NCBI RefSeq assembly: GCF_000225825.1
Contig: NZ_AGBX01000008.1
Location: 153,226-217,225 of the forward strand
Direction of reading: 5' to 3'
DNA length: 64,000 bases
Origin: Brachybacterium squillarum M-6-3
GTDB lineage: Bacteria > Actinomycetota > Actinomycetes > Actinomycetales > Dermabacteraceae
Below, piece by piece: positions 1 to 7,943 of the stretch. The translations under genes and the position numbers were made by a program. How positions within the stretch are numbered: position 1 is the first letter of the stretch; the number at the start of each line of letters is the position of its first letter. The notes beneath the pieces were generated by a model. That model searched no databases. It saw only the letters and a list, made by a program, of their open reading frames with translations, and was not told the origin of the DNA.

Positions 1-498
1 TATCGGCGGCACCAGGCAAGGCATCCGCTTCAGATCTGCCCACCCCAGCTGCTGGCGTAGCCCGCTGCCCATCCCATAGATACGCTTTGTTGAGTCAATG
101 GCTGTTAAGTACTGGTAGGCGTACGCGCCGTCCCAGTCTCCGGCAGCGCGCAAACCGATGTAGGCCGACGTGATGATGCCATGGTCCTTGGCGTGCCCGA
201 CTCGAACACTTGTCTGGTCATTCTGTAGATCGGTAGGGCGTATCACAATGTCACCGGGCTCGAGGACCTGATATCCCTCGTAAGAATCAGGAACTAACCC
301 GTGCTGCTTCTCAAAGGGTTTGACGACGACCTGGCCGTAACTCAGCGAAAGGACTTGCGTCTCGATCAATCCGGTGTTTCTACGACGGTTCTCCTTCAAC
401 ACAGCTAGACCGGGGCGCACCGCCCAGTGAGTCGGCGTTCGAGTCGACCAGAATGAGTTTGAGGTCGTCTCTGCGTACTTGGGCAGGTCTCTGAACAT
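1..498 (-). CDS. hsdS: Type I restriction-modification specificity subunit HsdS, partial (C-terminus beyond window edge)
   Basis: This frame is open from an ATG at 498-496 to the window edge, 166 codons without a stop. HsdS subunits recognise the target DNA sequence and join HsdM and HsdR in the type I complex. The protein begins MFRDLPKYAE and later reads LRQQLGWADLKRMPCLVPPI, the LxWxDLKxxPxxxPP pattern that ends a target-recognition domain before the central conserved helix. Its start overlaps the hsdM stop by one base (TGATG), so the two are probably translationally coupled. Only the first target-recognition domain is visible. hsdR is not in the window and may lie to the left. Confidence 0.85.
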   Translation of the reverse strand, partial: MFRDLPKYAETTSNSFWSTRTPTHWAVRPGLAVLKENRRRNTGLIETQVLSLSYGQVVVKPFEKQHGLVPDSYEGYQVLEPGDIVIRPTDLQNDQTSVRVGHAKDHGIITSAYIGLRAAGDWDGAYAYQYLTAIDSTKRIYGMGSGLRQQLGWADLKRMPCLVPPI

Positions 499-2468
499 CA
501 GGCTTCGCCTGCGATTTCAGCGATCAGGTCTTCAGTCTCCGCCTCCAGCGCGCGGATGTCGGCCTGAATCTCGGCCAGGGTGCGCATTGGCGCAGGCTTG
601 TAGAAGTGGCGGGTGAAAGAGATCGCGTAGCCGATCTTCGTCTTCGAGTCATCAATCCAGGCATCAGCGGCGTATGGCTCGACTTCGCGCCGGAAGAAGG
701 CTTCGATGCCATCGGCATAGCCACTCGCGGGCTCGGTGAGCGGTACCTGTTCGGTGTCGCGCAACTCGGTGTCAGGCTCGTACTCGACGACGCGGGTGCG
801 GCCGTCGACGACAGCTTCGTACCTCCCATGCAGCGGATCGGGTGTTGCCGCGTACGGCAGGGCCTTGCGGATGAGAGGCGGGGCGCTCTCGTCGCGCACG
901 CCGTCCTCCTTCAGCTGCTTGATCTCCTTCGCCGTATAGACACGGTGCGGGTCGACACCGGCGATGCGCAACGGCCGCTCGACAGTGATCTTGTGGTACC
1001 CGAAGTCCACACCGTCGAACACCTTCGAGTGGTCGGTGTCTTCGTACTCGTCGAAGGCCTTGAACGCCTCGAGAACCTTGTCGGCGTCCGTCGAGCTGAC
1101 CTCGACGCCCTTCTCGCCCAGGTTCTTGCGCAGCGGCGTGAACCAGCTCGTGGCGTCGATGAGCTGGACCTTGCCCTGGCGGCGACCTTCCTTGCGGTTG
1201 GAGAGCACCCAAACGTACGTGGCGATGCCGGTGTTGTAGAACATTTTCAGCGGCAAGGCGACAATCGCCTCGAGCCAGTCGTTCTCGATGATCCATCGTC
1301 GGATGTTGCTCTCGCCCTGTCCGGCGTCACCGGTGAACAGAGAGGAACCGTTGTGTACCGATGCGACGCGGGAGCCGAGCTCGGTGCCCTGCTTCATCTT
1401 CGAGATCAGATTCGCGAGGAACATCAACTGCCCGTCGCTGCTCCGCGTCACCAGCGAATACTCGCTGTCATTGTCGTGGCTAACGACAAACCGTGGGTCG
1501 ATGATCTTCTTCGCGCCACCGAGGCGGTCCTGGTCGGACTTCCAACTCTTGCCATACGGCGGGTTCGAGAGCATGAAGTCGAACTCCTGGCCCGCGAACG
1601 CATCGTTAGACAGCGTCGAGTACTCTGGACCGCCGACGACGTTGTCTGCTGCCTTGCCGTCGCCTTTGAGGATCAGGTCGGCCTTCGCGATCGCGTATGT
1701 CTCGGCGTTGATCTCCTGCCCGTAGAGGTGCGTGGAGACATTCTTGCCAGACAACTCCGTGAGTTGCTTCAGGGTCTCCTCGGCGACGGTCAGCATGCCA
1801 CCGGTGCCCATCGCACCGTCGTAGAGCCGGTAGGTACCCGACGGGATCGCATCCGCGATGGGTTCGAACATCAGCCGGGTCATGAGTCGGACAGCATCAC
1901 GAGGTGTCCAGTGCTCGCCCGCCTCTTCGTTGTTCTCCTCGTTGAAGCGGCGCACCAGCTCTTCGAAGACGGTACCCATCCCGTGGTTGTCCATCCCCGC
2001 TGGGGAGAGATCGAGGTCTGGAGCGAGGAACTTCTCGACCAGGGCCCCGAGCGCATCCGCCTTCGTCAGGCGCGCCAGCTGGTTACGGAACTCGAAGTTG
2101 TCGATGATCTCCTGCACGTTGGGCGAGAAGCCATCGAGGTACGCCTCGAAGTTCTGCCGCAGTCGGGTGGAGTTCGAGATGTGCCGCAGATCCTGCAGCG
2201 AGAAACCAGAGGTGTTGTAGAAGTCCTGCTTGGCCGCATCGCGCAGCGGTGCATCTTGGTCAGCGACGCCCGCTTCGTCCAGCATCTTCTTCATCGCCAT
2301 CACTGCATCACGCGTCGGGCCAAGGACGCTGTCGAGGCGACGCAGGACCGTGAAGGGAAGGATCACGTCCCGGTACTTGCCTCGGACATAGAGGTCGCGG
2401 AGGACATCGTCAGCGATATTCCAGATGAGCGCCACGATTCGCGAGTGGTTGATGGAGTTGTGCGGCAC
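498..2468 (-). CDS. hsdM: Type I restriction-modification DNA N6-adenine methyltransferase subunit HsdM
   Basis: The product methylates adenine in the sequence chosen by HsdS and forms the M2S core of a type I enzyme. It is 656 residues long. An N-terminal helical HsdM domain (about 15-150) is followed by an N6-MTase fold. The SAM-binding loop reads DGAMGTGGM near 217-225, where DPACGTGG is more usual, and the catalytic motif is NPPYG at 302-306. The conserved EEAGEHWTPRDAVRLM segment precedes motif I. The start is GTG. It lies downstream of an Xre-type regulator on the same strand and overlaps hsdS by one base. Base composition is less GC-rich than in the core genes to the right, which suits horizontally acquired DNA. 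Confidence 0.95.
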   Translation of the reverse strand: MPHNSINHSRIVALIWNIADDVLRDLYVRGKYRDVILPFTVLRRLDSVLGPTRDAVMAMKKMLDEAGVADQDAPLRDAAKQDFYNTSGFSLQDLRHISNSTRLRQNFEAYLDGFSPNVQEIIDNFEFRNQLARLTKADALGALVEKFLAPDLDLSPAGMDNHGMGTVFEELVRRFNEENNEEAGEHWTPRDAVRLMTRLMFEPIADAIPSGTYRLYDGAMGTGGMLTVAEETLKQLTELSGKNVSTHLYGQEINAETYAIAKADLILKGDGKAADNVVGGPEYSTLSNDAFAGQEFDFMLSNPPYGKSWKSDQDRLGGAKKIIDPRFVVSHDNDSEYSLVTRSSDGQLMFLANLISKMKQGTELGSRVASVHNGSSLFTGDAGQGESNIRRWIIENDWLEAIVALPLKMFYNTGIATYVWVLSNRKEGRRQGKVQLIDATSWFTPLRKNLGEKGVEVSSTDADKVLEAFKAFDEYEDTDHSKVFDGVDFGYHKITVERPLRIAGVDPHRVYTAKEIKQLKEDGVRDESAPPLIRKALPYAATPDPLHGRYEAVVDGRTRVVEYEPDTELRDTEQVPLTEPASGYADGIEAFFRREVEPYAADAWIDDSKTKIGYAISFTRHFYKPAPMRTLAEIQADIRALEAETEDLIAEIAGEA

Positions 2469-2666
2469 GAGGATCCTTCACTTGTGACTAGACAACCTGC
2501 CGAGCGGCGGGGCGACGAGACTGGTATTAGTGATGCCGCCCAACCAACACTGACGGTAGACGGCACCACCGACATTCTCTCAGCTCGCGCGAAGTCTTGC
2601 CTGCCCGGTCGGGCATCCACGATGCCCATCCCGTTCGCCATGAAGGACCAGCTCACGCAGCGGACA
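2469..2666. other. Spacer between hsdM and the Xre regulator
   Basis: No convincing gene is seen in these 198 bases. The hsdM promoter would be expected here. A TAATAC on the minus strand at 2524-2529 could be a -10 box, but no well-spaced -35 element accompanies it. Confidence 0.3.
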
Positions 2667-2882
2667 TCACCGGCGAACGAATAGTGCGTGCGCCTCGACG
2701 CCGAGTTGCTCCGCCAAGGCATCGACGGAATCCAGGGTGAGGTTGCGCTCCCCGCGCTCGATGCCGGCGAGGTACCGAGTCGAGACACCGAGCTCCTCGG
2801 CGAGACCCTCCTGCGACAGATGGCGCGCAAGGCGCAGATCGCGCACCTGCGCTCCGAGCACCTTCTTGAGCGGTTCTGTCAC
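2667..2882 (-). CDS. Small Xre/Cro-type helix-turn-helix regulator (possible R-M controller)
   Basis: This 71-residue protein consists almost only of an HTH_3 domain (about 11-66, with LSQEGLAEELGVSTRYLAGI as the helix-turn-helix). It starts at a GTG. No in-frame alternative exists, because a TGA lies two codons upstream. It is transcribed toward hsdM with about 200 bp between them. Size and position resemble the C (controller) proteins that time expression of restriction-modification genes. That role is inference, since small Xre proteins are common in mobile DNA generally. No convincing C-box was recognised by eye. Confidence 0.75.
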   Translation of the reverse strand: MTEPLKKVLGAQVRDLRLARHLSQEGLAEELGVSTRYLAGIERGERNLTLDSVDALAEQLGVEAHALFVRR

Positions 2883-2996
2883 ACATCAAGCGTCATACCT
2901 GGTAGTCATGACTTCCAGGAAGTTATCGCTTCCAGTCGCGGTCGAGGCGGGTCGCTCGCGACTCGAACTGAGCCGCATCTGACCCCGAAGGAGAGC

Positions 2997-3443
2997 ATGG
3001 CCATGCCCGACTCGCAGCAGATCCCCGACTGGAGCTCGACAGCTCTCCCCCGCGTCCTACACACACCGCACAGCAGGGCACTGCTCTCGGAATCGTGGGC
3101 CCAAGCAGAGGAGGCAAAGCGGATGGAGCGGGCGGGCGACGACCTTCAGCTGACGAACGAAGCCTATGCAGCCGGCGAACCCTGTCGCGCATGTGGGCGC
3201 GCCCTGCTCGGCGAGCCGACCCTGGGCACGGACGAAGAGAGCCTTGCGCGGATCGACGCCGACAATGCCGAGTTCCGAGCCGAGCACGCGGCATGCAACA
3301 TGGGCGTTTGGCGTCTCGAGAACAACAGGGTGGCACTGCCACCTGTGCTGCCCGTTTCCGCCACTGGTCAAGTCCCTGGAAGTGGTGTAGCGATCCTTCG
3401 CTTGGGGGTCAGGCGGTCAGGGCGGGCAGGGAGCTGGTGGTGA
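2997..3443 (+). CDS. Unrecognised small Cys/His-containing protein with a tail supplied by an insertion sequence
   Basis: I do not recognise this family. The ATG at 2997 has a good ribosome-binding site (GAAGGAG, about 5 nt upstream) and opens a 148-residue frame, which supports a real gene. The protein is acidic with a CxxC (CRACGR) followed about 35 residues later by HAACN, which could form a small zinc site. Around residue 130 the frame crosses into the left end of the IS256-family element (about 3385), so the last 18 residues ([10 protein letters not shown] and onward) are IS-encoded. The native C-terminus was probably lost. It is divergent from the Xre regulator. Confidence 0.5.
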   Translation: MAMPDSQQIPDWSSTALPRVLHTPHSRALLSESWAQAEEAKRMERAGDDLQLTNEAYAAGEPCRACGRALLGEPTLGTDEESLARIDADNAEFRAEHAACNMGVWRLENNRVALPPVLPVSATGQVPGSGVAILRLGVRRSGRAGSWW

Positions 3444-3615
3444 CCTCCTCGGTGTTTGTGTTGGGGACGAGGTTGAGGCGGCAGCGGGCGAGGACGTCGA
3501 GGCCGAGATAGCGGCGTCCTTCGGCCCATTCGTCGGTCTGTTCGGCCAGGACCGCGCCGACGAGGCGGACGATCGCCTCGCGGGTGGGGAAGATCCCCAC
3601 GGAGTCGGTGCGGCG
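3409..3615 (-). pseudogene. IS256-family transposase, C-terminal fragment (68 codons)
   Basis: Translation of the minus strand gives [20 protein letters not shown] and onward, the region that follows the catalytic glutamate in IS256-type transposases, ending LPALTA. It continues the N-terminal piece at 5949-6992. Joining the two across a single copy of the ACGG duplication gives [15 protein letters not shown] in one frame and a 416-residue protein, the usual family length. No start codon of its own is convincing. Confidence 0.9.
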
Positions 3616-3619
3616 ACGG
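3616..3619. repeat. Target-site duplication ACGG, left copy
   Basis: ACGG directly precedes the IS21-family left end (TGATG at 3620) and recurs directly after the right end at 5949-5952. A 4-bp duplication falls within the range known for IS21-family elements. Removing one copy together with the element restores the IS256 transposase frame. Confidence 0.85.
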
Positions 3620-3627
3620 TGATGACG

Positions 3628-3667
3628 CTCGCTGAACTTCCCCACTTCTGCTCATCGAATTTCCCCA
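3628..3667 (+). repeat. Left-end internal repeats of the IS21-family element
   Basis: Two related copies lie in tandem, CTCGCTGAACTTCCCCA at 3628-3644 and CTCATCGAATTTCCCCAG at 3651-3667. IS21-type elements commonly carry several such repeats near each end as transposase-binding sites. The same pair recurs inverted at the right end. Confidence 0.8.
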
Positions 3668-3756
3668 GTCTGGGTCGCTCCGTCGCATGAGGCGGGCCGC
3701 CCTGGATGCTGGTGGTCTCTGACCACTCACCAGCCTTCCAGGGAGGCCCTACGCTC

Positions 3757-5085
3757 ATGCTCTCAGAGAGGAGCAGCGTGGATATCCACGCTCTACGCCG
3801 GCAGGGATTCACGATCAGTGAGATCGCCCGACGCACCGGCCACGACCGCAAGACCATCCGTTCCTACCTCCGCGGCGACCGCGAACCGGGCGTGCGCCGG
3901 CGCGCCGTCCCGGACGTGTTCGAGCCGTTCACTGACTACGTCACCGCGCGGCTGATCGAGGACCCTCACCTCTGGGCGGTGACCCTGCTGGACGAGCTGC
4001 GCCCGCTGGGCTTCGAGGGCTCGTATCAGACGCTCACCAGGCACATTCGTGACCGGTCATTGCGGCCGGCCTGCCAGGCCTGCGCCCACGTGACCCGCCG
4101 GCCGAACGCGGTGATCGAGCACCCACCCGGGGAGGAGACCCAGTTCGACTGGCTCGAGCTGCCCGATGCGCCCGGCCACTGGGGCTATCCGACCAAAAGA
4201 GCGTTCGTGCTGGTCGGCTCGCTCGCCCACTCCGGTGTCTGGCGGGCCGCGATCGCTCCCTCGATGGACCTGCCCCATCTGCTGGCCGCGATGACGACCG
4301 TCCTTGCCCTGCTGGGCGGGCTGACACGCACCTGGCGGTTCGATCGGATGCGGACCGTGCTGGACCCTGCCACCGGAGACCTGACCGCGATGTTCTCCGC
4401 GTTCGCGAAGCATTACGGAGTCCGGGCCGTGGTCTGTCGGCCCCGCTCCGGGAACCGTAAGGGCGTGGTGGAGAAGAACAACCACACCGCCGCCCAACGC
4501 TGGTGGCGGACCCTGCCCGACGAGACCACCGCCGAGCAGGCCCAGGCCTCGCTCGAGACCTTCGCCGCCCGGCAGGACGGGCGCCGCCGCGAGAGCCCGA
4601 CCGGAACTACGACGGCCCTCCAGATGCGGGCCACAGAGCGGCTCCGACCGCTGCCGTCGATCGCGTTCCCGGTGGTGGTGACCGAGCAGCGGACCGTCTC
4701 GCGGCAAGCGTTGATCCACTGGCGCGGCAACCGCTACTCCGTCCCGCCCGAGCTGGCGATGGCCACCGTGAATGTTCACCAGCCCCTCGGCGCGGACCAC
4801 ATCGAGATCGCCACCACCTCCGGCGCCATGCTCGCCCGCCACCAGCTGGCCGAGGCCGGCCTCGGGATCACCCAGCGCACCGACCAGCACGTCACCGCGC
4901 TCGAGTCGATCGCTCTGGCCTCCGCCCCACCGGGCCGGCCTCACCGCCGCAAGGAACGCATCCCACCCGGGGCTGCGTCCCTGGCCGCGGCACAGGCCCT
5001 GACCGGGTCGCCCGCACCGACTGCGACCGTGATCGACCTGGCCGCCTATGAGCAGGCCGCGAAGAACAGGAACACCCTCACATGA
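3757..5085 (+). CDS. istA: IS21-family transposase IstA
   Basis: IstA cuts and joins the ends of IS21-type elements, helped by IstB. An N-terminal helix-turn-helix lies at about 17-38 (FTISEIARRTGHDRKTIR), followed by a DDE integrase core with candidate residues D131 (QFDWLE), D196 (RFDRM) and E239 (VVEKNN). A C-terminal beta-barrel-like region follows (HWRGNRYSVPPE). I chose the ATG at 3757 (442 aa). GGGAGG lies about 10 nt upstream and the HTH then sits near the N-terminus as in relatives. An in-frame ATG at 3706 would add 17 residues. The stop overlaps istB (ATGA). Confidence 0.93.
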   Translation: MLSERSSVDIHALRRQGFTISEIARRTGHDRKTIRSYLRGDREPGVRRRAVPDVFEPFTDYVTARLIEDPHLWAVTLLDELRPLGFEGSYQTLTRHIRDRSLRPACQACAHVTRRPNAVIEHPPGEETQFDWLELPDAPGHWGYPTKRAFVLVGSLAHSGVWRAAIAPSMDLPHLLAAMTTVLALLGGLTRTWRFDRMRTVLDPATGDLTAMFSAFAKHYGVRAVVCRPRSGNRKGVVEKNNHTAAQRWWRTLPDETTAEQAQASLETFAARQDGRRRESPTGTTTALQMRATERLRPLPSIAFPVVVTEQRTVSRQALIHWRGNRYSVPPELAMATVNVHQPLGADHIEIATTSGAMLARHQLAEAGLGITQRTDQHVTALESIALASAPPGRPHRRKERIPPGAASLAAAQALTGSPAPTATVIDLAAYEQAAKNRNTLT

Positions 5086-5885
5086 CCACCACACCCACTA
5101 CCGCGAGCGCCTATCAGCAGCTTCGCGGCCACCTGACCGAGCTGAAGCTGGCCGACGCCGCCGAGGCTCTCCCCGGCATCCTTGACCAGGCACAGGCAGA
5201 GGACTGGACCCTCACAGGCGCCCTGGAGCGCCTGCTGGCCATCGAGGTCTCCGCCACCGAGAAACGGCGCCTCGCGGGCCGGTTCCGGTTCGCGAACCTA
5301 CCCAACGGCGCCACTTTGGAGAACTTCGACCATGACGCCGCTTCCGGCATCGACCCCAGCCTGCTCACGGAGTTGGGGACCTGCCGGTTCCTCGAGAACG
5401 CGACGAACGTGCTGCTCATCGGCCCTCCCGGAGTGGGCAAGACCCACATCGCCACCGGCCTCGGCCACGCCGCAGTCAACGCCGGCTACCGGGTCTACTT
5501 CACCTCAGCTGCGGACCTCGCCGCCCGCTGCCACCGCGCCGCGATCGAGGGCAAGTGGTCCACCATGATGCGGTTCTTCGCCGGCCCCACCCTGCTGATC
5601 ATCGACGAGCTCGGCTACCTGCCGCTGCCCGCCGAAGCAGCATCAGCCCTGTTCCAAGTCATCAACCAGCGCTACCTGAAGACCTCGATCGTGATCACCA
5701 CGAACAGACCCGTCGGCGCCTGGGGCGAGATCCTCGGCGACACCACCGTCGCCGCCGCCATGCTCGACCGGCTCCTCCACCGCTCCGTCGTGGTCACCCT
5801 CGACGGCGCGTCCTACCGACTCCGCAACCACCACGCCGCCGCCGAAGAAATCCGCCGCGCCACGACCGGCACGAACCTCGGCTAA
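5082..5885 (+). CDS. istB: IS21-family transposition helper ATPase IstB
   Basis: IstB is a DnaC/DnaA-like AAA+ ATPase that assembles on DNA and directs IstA to target sites. The protein has 267 residues with Walker A GPPGVGKTH at 114-122 and Walker B LLIIDELGY with D175/E176. The N-terminal IstB domain (YQQLRGHLTELKLADAAEAL) is typical. The start overlaps the istA stop by 4 bp, indicating coupled translation. About 60 bp separate its stop from the right end of the element. The gene appears intact. Confidence 0.94.
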   Translation: MTTTPTTASAYQQLRGHLTELKLADAAEALPGILDQAQAEDWTLTGALERLLAIEVSATEKRRLAGRFRFANLPNGATLENFDHDAASGIDPSLLTELGTCRFLENATNVLLIGPPGVGKTHIATGLGHAAVNAGYRVYFTSAADLAARCHRAAIEGKWSTMMRFFAGPTLLIIDELGYLPLPAEAASALFQVINQRYLKTSIVITTNRPVGAWGEILGDTTVAAAMLDRLLHRSVVVTLDGASYRLRNHHAAAEEIRRATTGTNLG

Positions 5886-5901
5886 CCTAACCCCGCGACC
5901 C

Positions 5902-5940
5902 GGGGAAGTTCACCGAGCAACTCTGGGGAAAATCGATGAG
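5902..5940 (-). repeat. Right-end internal repeats of the IS21-family element
   Basis: On the minus strand CTCATCGATTTTCCCCAG (5923-5940) lies outermost and CTCGGTGAACTTCCCC (5902-5917) inside it. They match the left-end pair but in swapped order. Confidence 0.8.
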
Positions 5941-5945
5941 CGCCA

Positions 5946-6992
5946 TCAACGGATCTCCTTGTTCAGCCGCTCGGTGGGATTGTTCGACCAGATCTGCACC
6001 CACACATCCTTGGGGAACGCGGTGAACGCGAGCAGATCTGCCCGGGCGGCGTCGAGGTGCTCGGCCACGTCCGGGAGCTTCTCGCTGACGTAGTCCAGCA
6101 GCCGCTCGAACTGAGCGTTCACGGCTGCCGCGTCGGGCTGGTCATAGACGCTGTGCAGCATCGCTTTCACCGCTGGCCACATGCTCTTGGGCGTCACGGC
6201 CATGAGGTTCGCGGCGTAGTGGGTGCGGCACCGTTGCCAGGCCGCCCCGGGCAGGTGCGCAGCGATCGCCTCGACCAGCCCCGCATGCGCATCGGAGGTC
6301 ACCAGGCGGACCCCGGCGAGGCCGCGGGCGACGAGGTCAGCGAAGAAGCCATTCCACGCTGCTCCCGTCTCGGAGGTGGCGACCCGCATGCCGAGCACTT
6401 CGCGGTGCCCGTCCCCGTTGACGCCGGTGGCGAGCAGGACGACGGCGTTGATCACGCGGCCACCTTCACGGACCTTCATGGTTAGGGCGTCGGCGGAGAC
6501 GAAGGTGAACGGCCCGGCCTCGTCCAGGGGGCGGTGGCGGAACTGCTCGACGTGCTCGTCGAGGCCCGCTGCCATGCGGCTGACCTGCGACTTCGAGAGC
6601 GAGTTGATGCCGAGAGTCTTCACGAGCTTATCCATGCGGCGGGTGGAGACACCGGCGAGGTAGCAGTCTGCGACGACGGTGATCAGGGCGGACTCGGCGC
6701 GCTTGCGCCGCTCGAGCAGCCAGTCGGGGAAGTAGGTGCCGGTGCGGAGCTTGGGAACGGCGACGTCGATCGTGCCGACGCGGGTGTCGAGGTCGCGGTG
6801 GCGGTAGCCGTTGCGCTGCGCAGAACGTCCAGCGCTGGGCCGGCCGTACTCCGCGCCGGCAACGGCATCAGCGTCCGCGGAGAGCAGGGTGTTGATCACC
6901 TCTTGTAGCAGGCTGCGCATCAGATCCGGTGACGCCTCGGCCAGGGCTTCACCGAGCAGGCCGGAAGGGTCGACAATGTGAGGAGCGGTCAT
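5946..6992 (-). pseudogene. IS256-family transposase, N-terminal fragment (348 codons)
   Basis: This is the first part of a mutator-type (IS256) transposase. The DDE residues D168 (SADALTMK), D234 (TSDAHAG) and E341 (NNPTERLNKEIR) are all present. Translation stops at a TGA supplied by the IS21 end, seven residues after the catalytic glutamate, so the 68-residue C-terminal segment is lost. The ATG at 6992 has a GGAG about 9 nt upstream. Whether the truncated product can still bind DNA or inhibit other copies is unknown. Confidence 0.93.
5949..5952. repeat. Target-site duplication ACGG, right copy
   Basis: This is the second copy of the ACGG found at 3616-3619. It directly abuts the right end of the IS21-family element and forms part of the arginine codon at which the IS256 transposase is interrupted. 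Confidence 0.85.
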
Positions 6993-7097
6993 CGTGATGA
7001 CTCCGTTCGAGGATTCTGTGGAAGGTTGACTCGAAGGATCACACGGTGGCCGCGCCCACGTCCGAGACGATCACTGCGGCCACCGCGCTACACCACT

Positions 7098-7643
7098 ATG
7101 CGGGACTCAACTCCGCCACTTTCGCCAGCTCAGCGCGATGAGCTCCGGCAGCTCCTATACCCGCCCTCATTGCACATCCACCGCAGCGCCACCTGGCGAG
7201 TGGAACTGACCTGCCAGCACGTCGAGACCTTGGCTGGACATTCCCCTCGCTACGTTGAATCAACTGTCCCATGCGACGAATGCGCTGTGATCCGCGGCGT
7301 AGTCAAAGCCGTGCGAATCGATGACCAAACGGAGGATGGCGACGACGGCAGAGACATCGAGGGCCTCCAGTCGGACTATCAACGACTCACAGATGAGCAA
7401 TGGAGCTGGATCAAGCACATCGTTCACACGGAAGAGGGCTCTCGCCGCGGGCGGCCACGCACTTACGTACGCACGATCGTCGACGCGGCTCTCTACAAGA
7501 CCCGCACTGGCATCCCGTGGCGCGAGCTCCCAGCAGAGTTCGGGTCATGGCAGACCGCGTTGCGCCGGCACAACCAACTGGTGGCGAGCTCCCAGTGGGA
7601 CGAGATCACTCGCACTCTGGCGGAACGAGACCTGCCCCAGTGA
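7098..7643 (+). CDS. Protein with N-terminal Cys/His segment and C-terminal IS5-type DUF4096 domain
   Basis: The ATG at 7098 opens a 181-residue frame. Residues about 30-75 contain a C-H...C-x2-C pattern (VELTCQH, then VPCDEC) like a small zinc-binding segment. Residues about 97-175 match the DUF4096 fold at the start of IS5-family transposases (LTDEQWSWIKHI, GRPRTYVRTIVDAALYKTRT, GIPWRELPAEFGSW). No catalytic half follows. It is therefore either a decayed IS5 first frame fused to another sequence or a domesticated DNA-binding protein. It lies just outside the right end of the IS256-family element. Confidence 0.6.
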   Translation: MRDSTPPLSPAQRDELRQLLYPPSLHIHRSATWRVELTCQHVETLAGHSPRYVESTVPCDECAVIRGVVKAVRIDDQTEDGDDGRDIEGLQSDYQRLTDEQWSWIKHIVHTEEGSRRGRPRTYVRTIVDAALYKTRTGIPWRELPAEFGSWQTALRRHNQLVASSQWDEITRTLAERDLPQ

Positions 7644-7943
7644 ACTGCGGCGTCGTTGACGCGACCGACTTTTGAGTCAAGCGGCTTATTGAGTCAGCGC
7701 ACCTGCCGAGAGATCGCGCGTCGAACGACTCGAACCCTCCGCAGCACTGGCCGGCCGAGGCTGCGTCCCAGCGACGCTCCCGCACCGCGGAAACGGGAAT
7801 CGGCCTGTGCGGAAGCTACGCAGGGGCCGATCAAAGTCCCGGGTCAGCAGGGCAAACGCTTAGCAACTGATGGTAGATCGGAACTCGTCCACCGAGCCAG
7901 ATCTCAAGCTACGAAGGTAAAACCCCTGGTCAGACGCCGGTTT
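7644..7943. other. Non-coding edge of the accessory island
   Basis: I see no credible gene in these 300 bases. Composition is mixed, with an A/T-rich stretch just beyond the ychF stop (7930-7960). The change from IS-rich, lower-GC DNA to core chromosome occurs here, so one boundary of the island is probably in or near this stretch. No tRNA or clear attachment repeat was recognised. Confidence 0.4.

Larger units (their letters stand above)
3620..5948 (+). mobile_element. IS21-family insertion sequence (2329 bp) with istA and istB
   Basis: The element carries istA and istB overlapping by 4 bp. The ends are imperfect inverted repeats: TGATGACGCTCGCTGAACTT on the left and, reading inward on the other strand, TGATGGCGCTCATCGATTTT on the right. 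ACGG target duplications flank it. Both genes are intact, so the element looks capable of transposition. It lies in opposite orientation to the IS256 transposase it interrupts. Confidence 0.92.
3385..7044 (-). mobile_element. IS256-family insertion sequence, interrupted by an IS21-family element
   Basis: The element is defined by an IS256-type transposase in two pieces and by a short inverted match at its ends: GATCCTTCG at 3392-3400 and its complement CGAAGGATC at 7032-7040. The outer limits are approximate because the terminal match is short and imperfect and no target duplication could be confirmed. Its own length without the nested insert would be roughly 1.3 kb, normal for the family. 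It cannot transpose on its own because the transposase is split. Confidence 0.75.

Noticed and set aside
606..2684. 692-codon open frame antisense to hsdM
   Set aside because: It mirrors hsdM, has no recognisable domain and no ribosome-binding site; a by-product of GC-biased codon use.
3370..7060. Target duplication around the IS256-family element
   Set aside because: Only GTGG-like short matches occur at the approximate ends; none has the 8-9 bp expected of this family, so no duplication is claimed.
7720..7760. T-loop-like GGTTCGAGTC on the minus strand in the island edge
   Set aside because: The flanking bases do not form a T-stem, acceptor stem or anticodon arm, so it is not a tRNA or a recognisable remnant.
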